The position numbers and the translations under genes were made by a program. The notes beneath the pieces were generated by a model that had not been told where the DNA came from, did not search any database, and saw only the letters and a program-made list of their open reading frames with translations. A DNA stretch of 6,848 nucleotides from Haloferacaceae archaeon (lineage in GTDB: Archaea; Halobacteriota; Halobacteria; Halobacteriales; Haloferacaceae), in NCBI GenBank assembly GCA_018609965.1, contig JAHENP010000154.1, positions 1-6,848 on the forward strand, given 5' to 3'. This document shows positions 5,770 through 6,848 of this stretch, piece after piece (positions within the stretch are counted from its first letter, which is position 1; each line of letters opens with the position of its first letter).

Positions 5770-5787
5770 CACCTATTGCTATGGTAG
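5770..5787. repeat. 18-bp direct repeat, copy 2, spanning the winged-helix start codon
   Basis: CACCTATTGCTATGGTAG differs from copy 1 (5688-5705) at one position. The ATG of the winged-helix gene (5781-5783) lies inside it, so a protein bound here would cover the transcription start. The gene's own product is the obvious candidate ligand, by inference only. Confidence 0.7.
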
Positions 5788-6443
5788 AAAAGCAACGCGA
5801 CGACTCGGGACAGTTCTCGGCGGAAGTGACCGACGACGACATACTCGCGGCTGTCCGCGCCCACGAACCGGCCGCGACGAGCGAGATCGCCGGCGAGGTC
5901 GGCATGTCTCGACAGGGAACCGATCGCCGGTTACGCCGGCTTCGAGACGCCGGACGGGTGTCCTCGAAAAAGATCGCCGCGTCGTTGGTGTGGTTCGACG
6001 CCCGGCCCGACGGTGCGATCGAGGGCGACGAGCACGCCCAGGACGCCGGCGACGGTGATCGGCGAGGCGAACAGCCCGCGCCCGGGAACGACGACAGCGA
6101 CGCCGGCGTCGAGGGCGATCACGCCGCTCCCGGCGACGACCCGCTCGATCACGTCGAGTTCCCCGAGCACGTCGATCACGCCGACGGTGTCGACGCTGTC
6201 CGGGCGGCCGTCGAGGCGATCGAGACCGACGGGCCGCTATCGAAGGGCGAGGTCGTCGCCGCGATCATGCCCGAGCACCCGCTCGGGTACAACGTCGACG
6301 ACGCGATCGAGAAAGTCGAGACGAGCGGCGAACGCTATCGCGGCGCGTGGTGGCGGAAGGTCGTACAGCCCGGCCTCAAAGCGATCGACGGCGTCGAGTA
6401 CCAGAACGGCGTCGGGTGGCGTAGCGACGGGAGCAACACATGA
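5781..6443 (+). CDS. Winged-helix DNA-binding protein, likely plasmid regulator
   Basis: A 220-aa protein with two folded ends and a disordered, Asp/Gly-rich middle (about 75-130). Residues 17-72 form a winged helix-turn-helix of a type frequent on haloarchaeal replicons: first helix DDILAAVRAHE, HTH TSEIAGEVGMSRQGTDRRLR with the basic recognition helix at 43-54, then the wing GRVSSKKIAASLVWF. Residues 136-215 form a second compact domain, DAVRAAVEAIETDGPLSKGE followed by a Trp/Arg-rich end (YRGAWWRKV, 186-194) that reads like another small winged helix; I cannot name it. The start is chosen from the -26 promoter element and lack of an SD, pointing to a leaderless mRNA. It diverges from the SWIM gene across repeated motifs, one spanning its own start codon, which suggests autoregulation (inference). 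The stop overlaps the next gene by 4 nt. Confidence 0.88.
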   Translation: MVEKQRDDSGQFSAEVTDDDILAAVRAHEPAATSEIAGEVGMSRQGTDRRLRRLRDAGRVSSKKIAASLVWFDARPDGAIEGDEHAQDAGDGDRRGEQPAPGNDDSDAGVEGDHAAPGDDPLDHVEFPEHVDHADGVDAVRAAVEAIETDGPLSKGEVVAAIMPEHPLGYNVDDAIEKVETSGERYRGAWWRKVVQPGLKAIDGVEYQNGVGWRSDGSNT

Positions 6444-6748
6444 CCGCGAAGCTCGTCGACGACGACGGCCAGGTGCTCGCGACGGTCGACGTCGAGACCG
6501 ACCCGATCTACCAGCCGACCGACGCCGGGCGATCGGCGACCGTCGACCTGTCGGCGTTGTTCGACGGCGTCGACGACGCGACCTCGATCGAGGCGACAGC
6601 TAGCGACGTTCCCGGCGAGTCGCCCCACGAGAAATGGGTCGAAGCGACGCCCGAGCGAAAGCGGTCGCTGGTACGCCGGGCCGTCGATCACGCCGACGCC
6701 GATCTTCGACTCGTCGAGGACGCGAAAGACGCCGAGTTATCAGATTGA
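6440..6748 (+). CDS. Unknown 102-aa acidic protein, coupled to the winged-helix gene
   Basis: I do not recognise this protein. Its ATG shares the ATGA overlap with the upstream stop, so it is probably translated by coupling from the same mRNA. Residues 1-25 look like short strands (KLVDDDGQVLATVDVE), residues 34-55 are hydrophobic-acidic, and residues 62-98 look helical (HEKWVEATPERKRSLVRR then DADLRLVEDAKDAEL). There is no cysteine, signal peptide or membrane segment. A partner or modulator of the winged-helix protein is plausible from the operon only. The last 41 bases also appear at 1-41 because of the circular overlap. Confidence 0.8.
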   Translation: MTAKLVDDDGQVLATVDVETDPIYQPTDAGRSATVDLSALFDGVDDATSIEATASDVPGESPHEKWVEATPERKRSLVRRAVDHADADLRLVEDAKDAELSD

Positions 6749-6848
6749 ACACTGTTTTTTCGGGCGGTTATCGACTCTCCCGCACACGTTTTCCCGGGCG
6801 ATCGGGTCTCGTCGGGTGGTTTTGACGTACCGGTATATCAGCTTCTAA
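6708..6848. repeat. Terminal direct repeat, copy 2 (circular overlap)
   Basis: Identical to bases 1-141. This copy continues the 102-aa gene uninterrupted from upstream, so it is the natural place to join the circle: base 6848 is followed by base 142. Confidence 0.95.
6754..6761 (+). terminator. T6 terminator after the winged-helix operon
   Basis: GTTTTTTC begins 5 nt past the TGA at 6746-6748. A run of six T without a strong stem fits archaeal intrinsic termination. The same run is at 47-54. Confidence 0.5.

Noticed and set aside
1..6848. CRISPR array, rRNA/tRNA gene, insertion sequence
   Set aside because: No regularly spaced repeats, no canonical tRNA or rRNA segments, no transposase motifs and no IS-type ends were seen on either strand.

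Overview
The window appears to be one complete, small circular replicon from a haloarchaeon, written out linearly with a short overlap. Its first 141 bases are identical to its last 141 (offset 6,707), so the unit is about 6,707 bp. A haloarchaeal origin is suggested by several features: high GC with intensely acidic, Asp/Glu-rich proteins; GTC/GAC-rich codon use; a leaderless start on the winged-helix gene; strong GGAGG-type Shine-Dalgarno sites on two other genes; and a SWIM zinc-finger protein and Prim-Pol/helicase protein of types common on haloarchaeal plasmids. There is no capsid, spike, terminase, integrase, transposase, partition ATPase or recognisable toxin-antitoxin pair. It is best read as a cryptic plasmid.

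Layout on the circle. Three genes run on the minus strand: SWIM protein (5604 to 4987), an unknown 135-aa protein (4863 to 4456), and a 1,199-aa replication protein (3976 to 377) that takes up more than half of the element. Two run on the plus strand: a winged-helix regulator (5781-6443) and a 102-aa unknown protein that overlaps it by 4 nt (6440-6748). The two transcription units diverge from 5605-5780 and converge on 42-376.

Non-coding regions. (1) 5605-5780 holds a divergent promoter region with identical AACTAAGT octamers on opposite strands and three copies of a TGCTA-centred motif. The SWIM-gene side carries a strongly folded leader whose last arm can pair in two mutually exclusive ways, which looks like a possible RNA switch. 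(2) 3977-4455 is the least GC-rich stretch. It carries a perfect 13-bp inverted repeat bracketing an AT-rich core just upstream of the replication gene, and is the best origin candidate. (3) 42-376 lies between convergent genes and contains a T-run terminator and two palindromes.

Working model (inference): the large protein primes and unwinds at the IR-bounded core upstream of its own gene. Its promoter overlaps that inverted repeat, so it could be autoregulated. The winged-helix protein is placed to control both sides of the divergent promoter. The roles of the SWIM protein and the two unknown proteins cannot be read from sequence alone.
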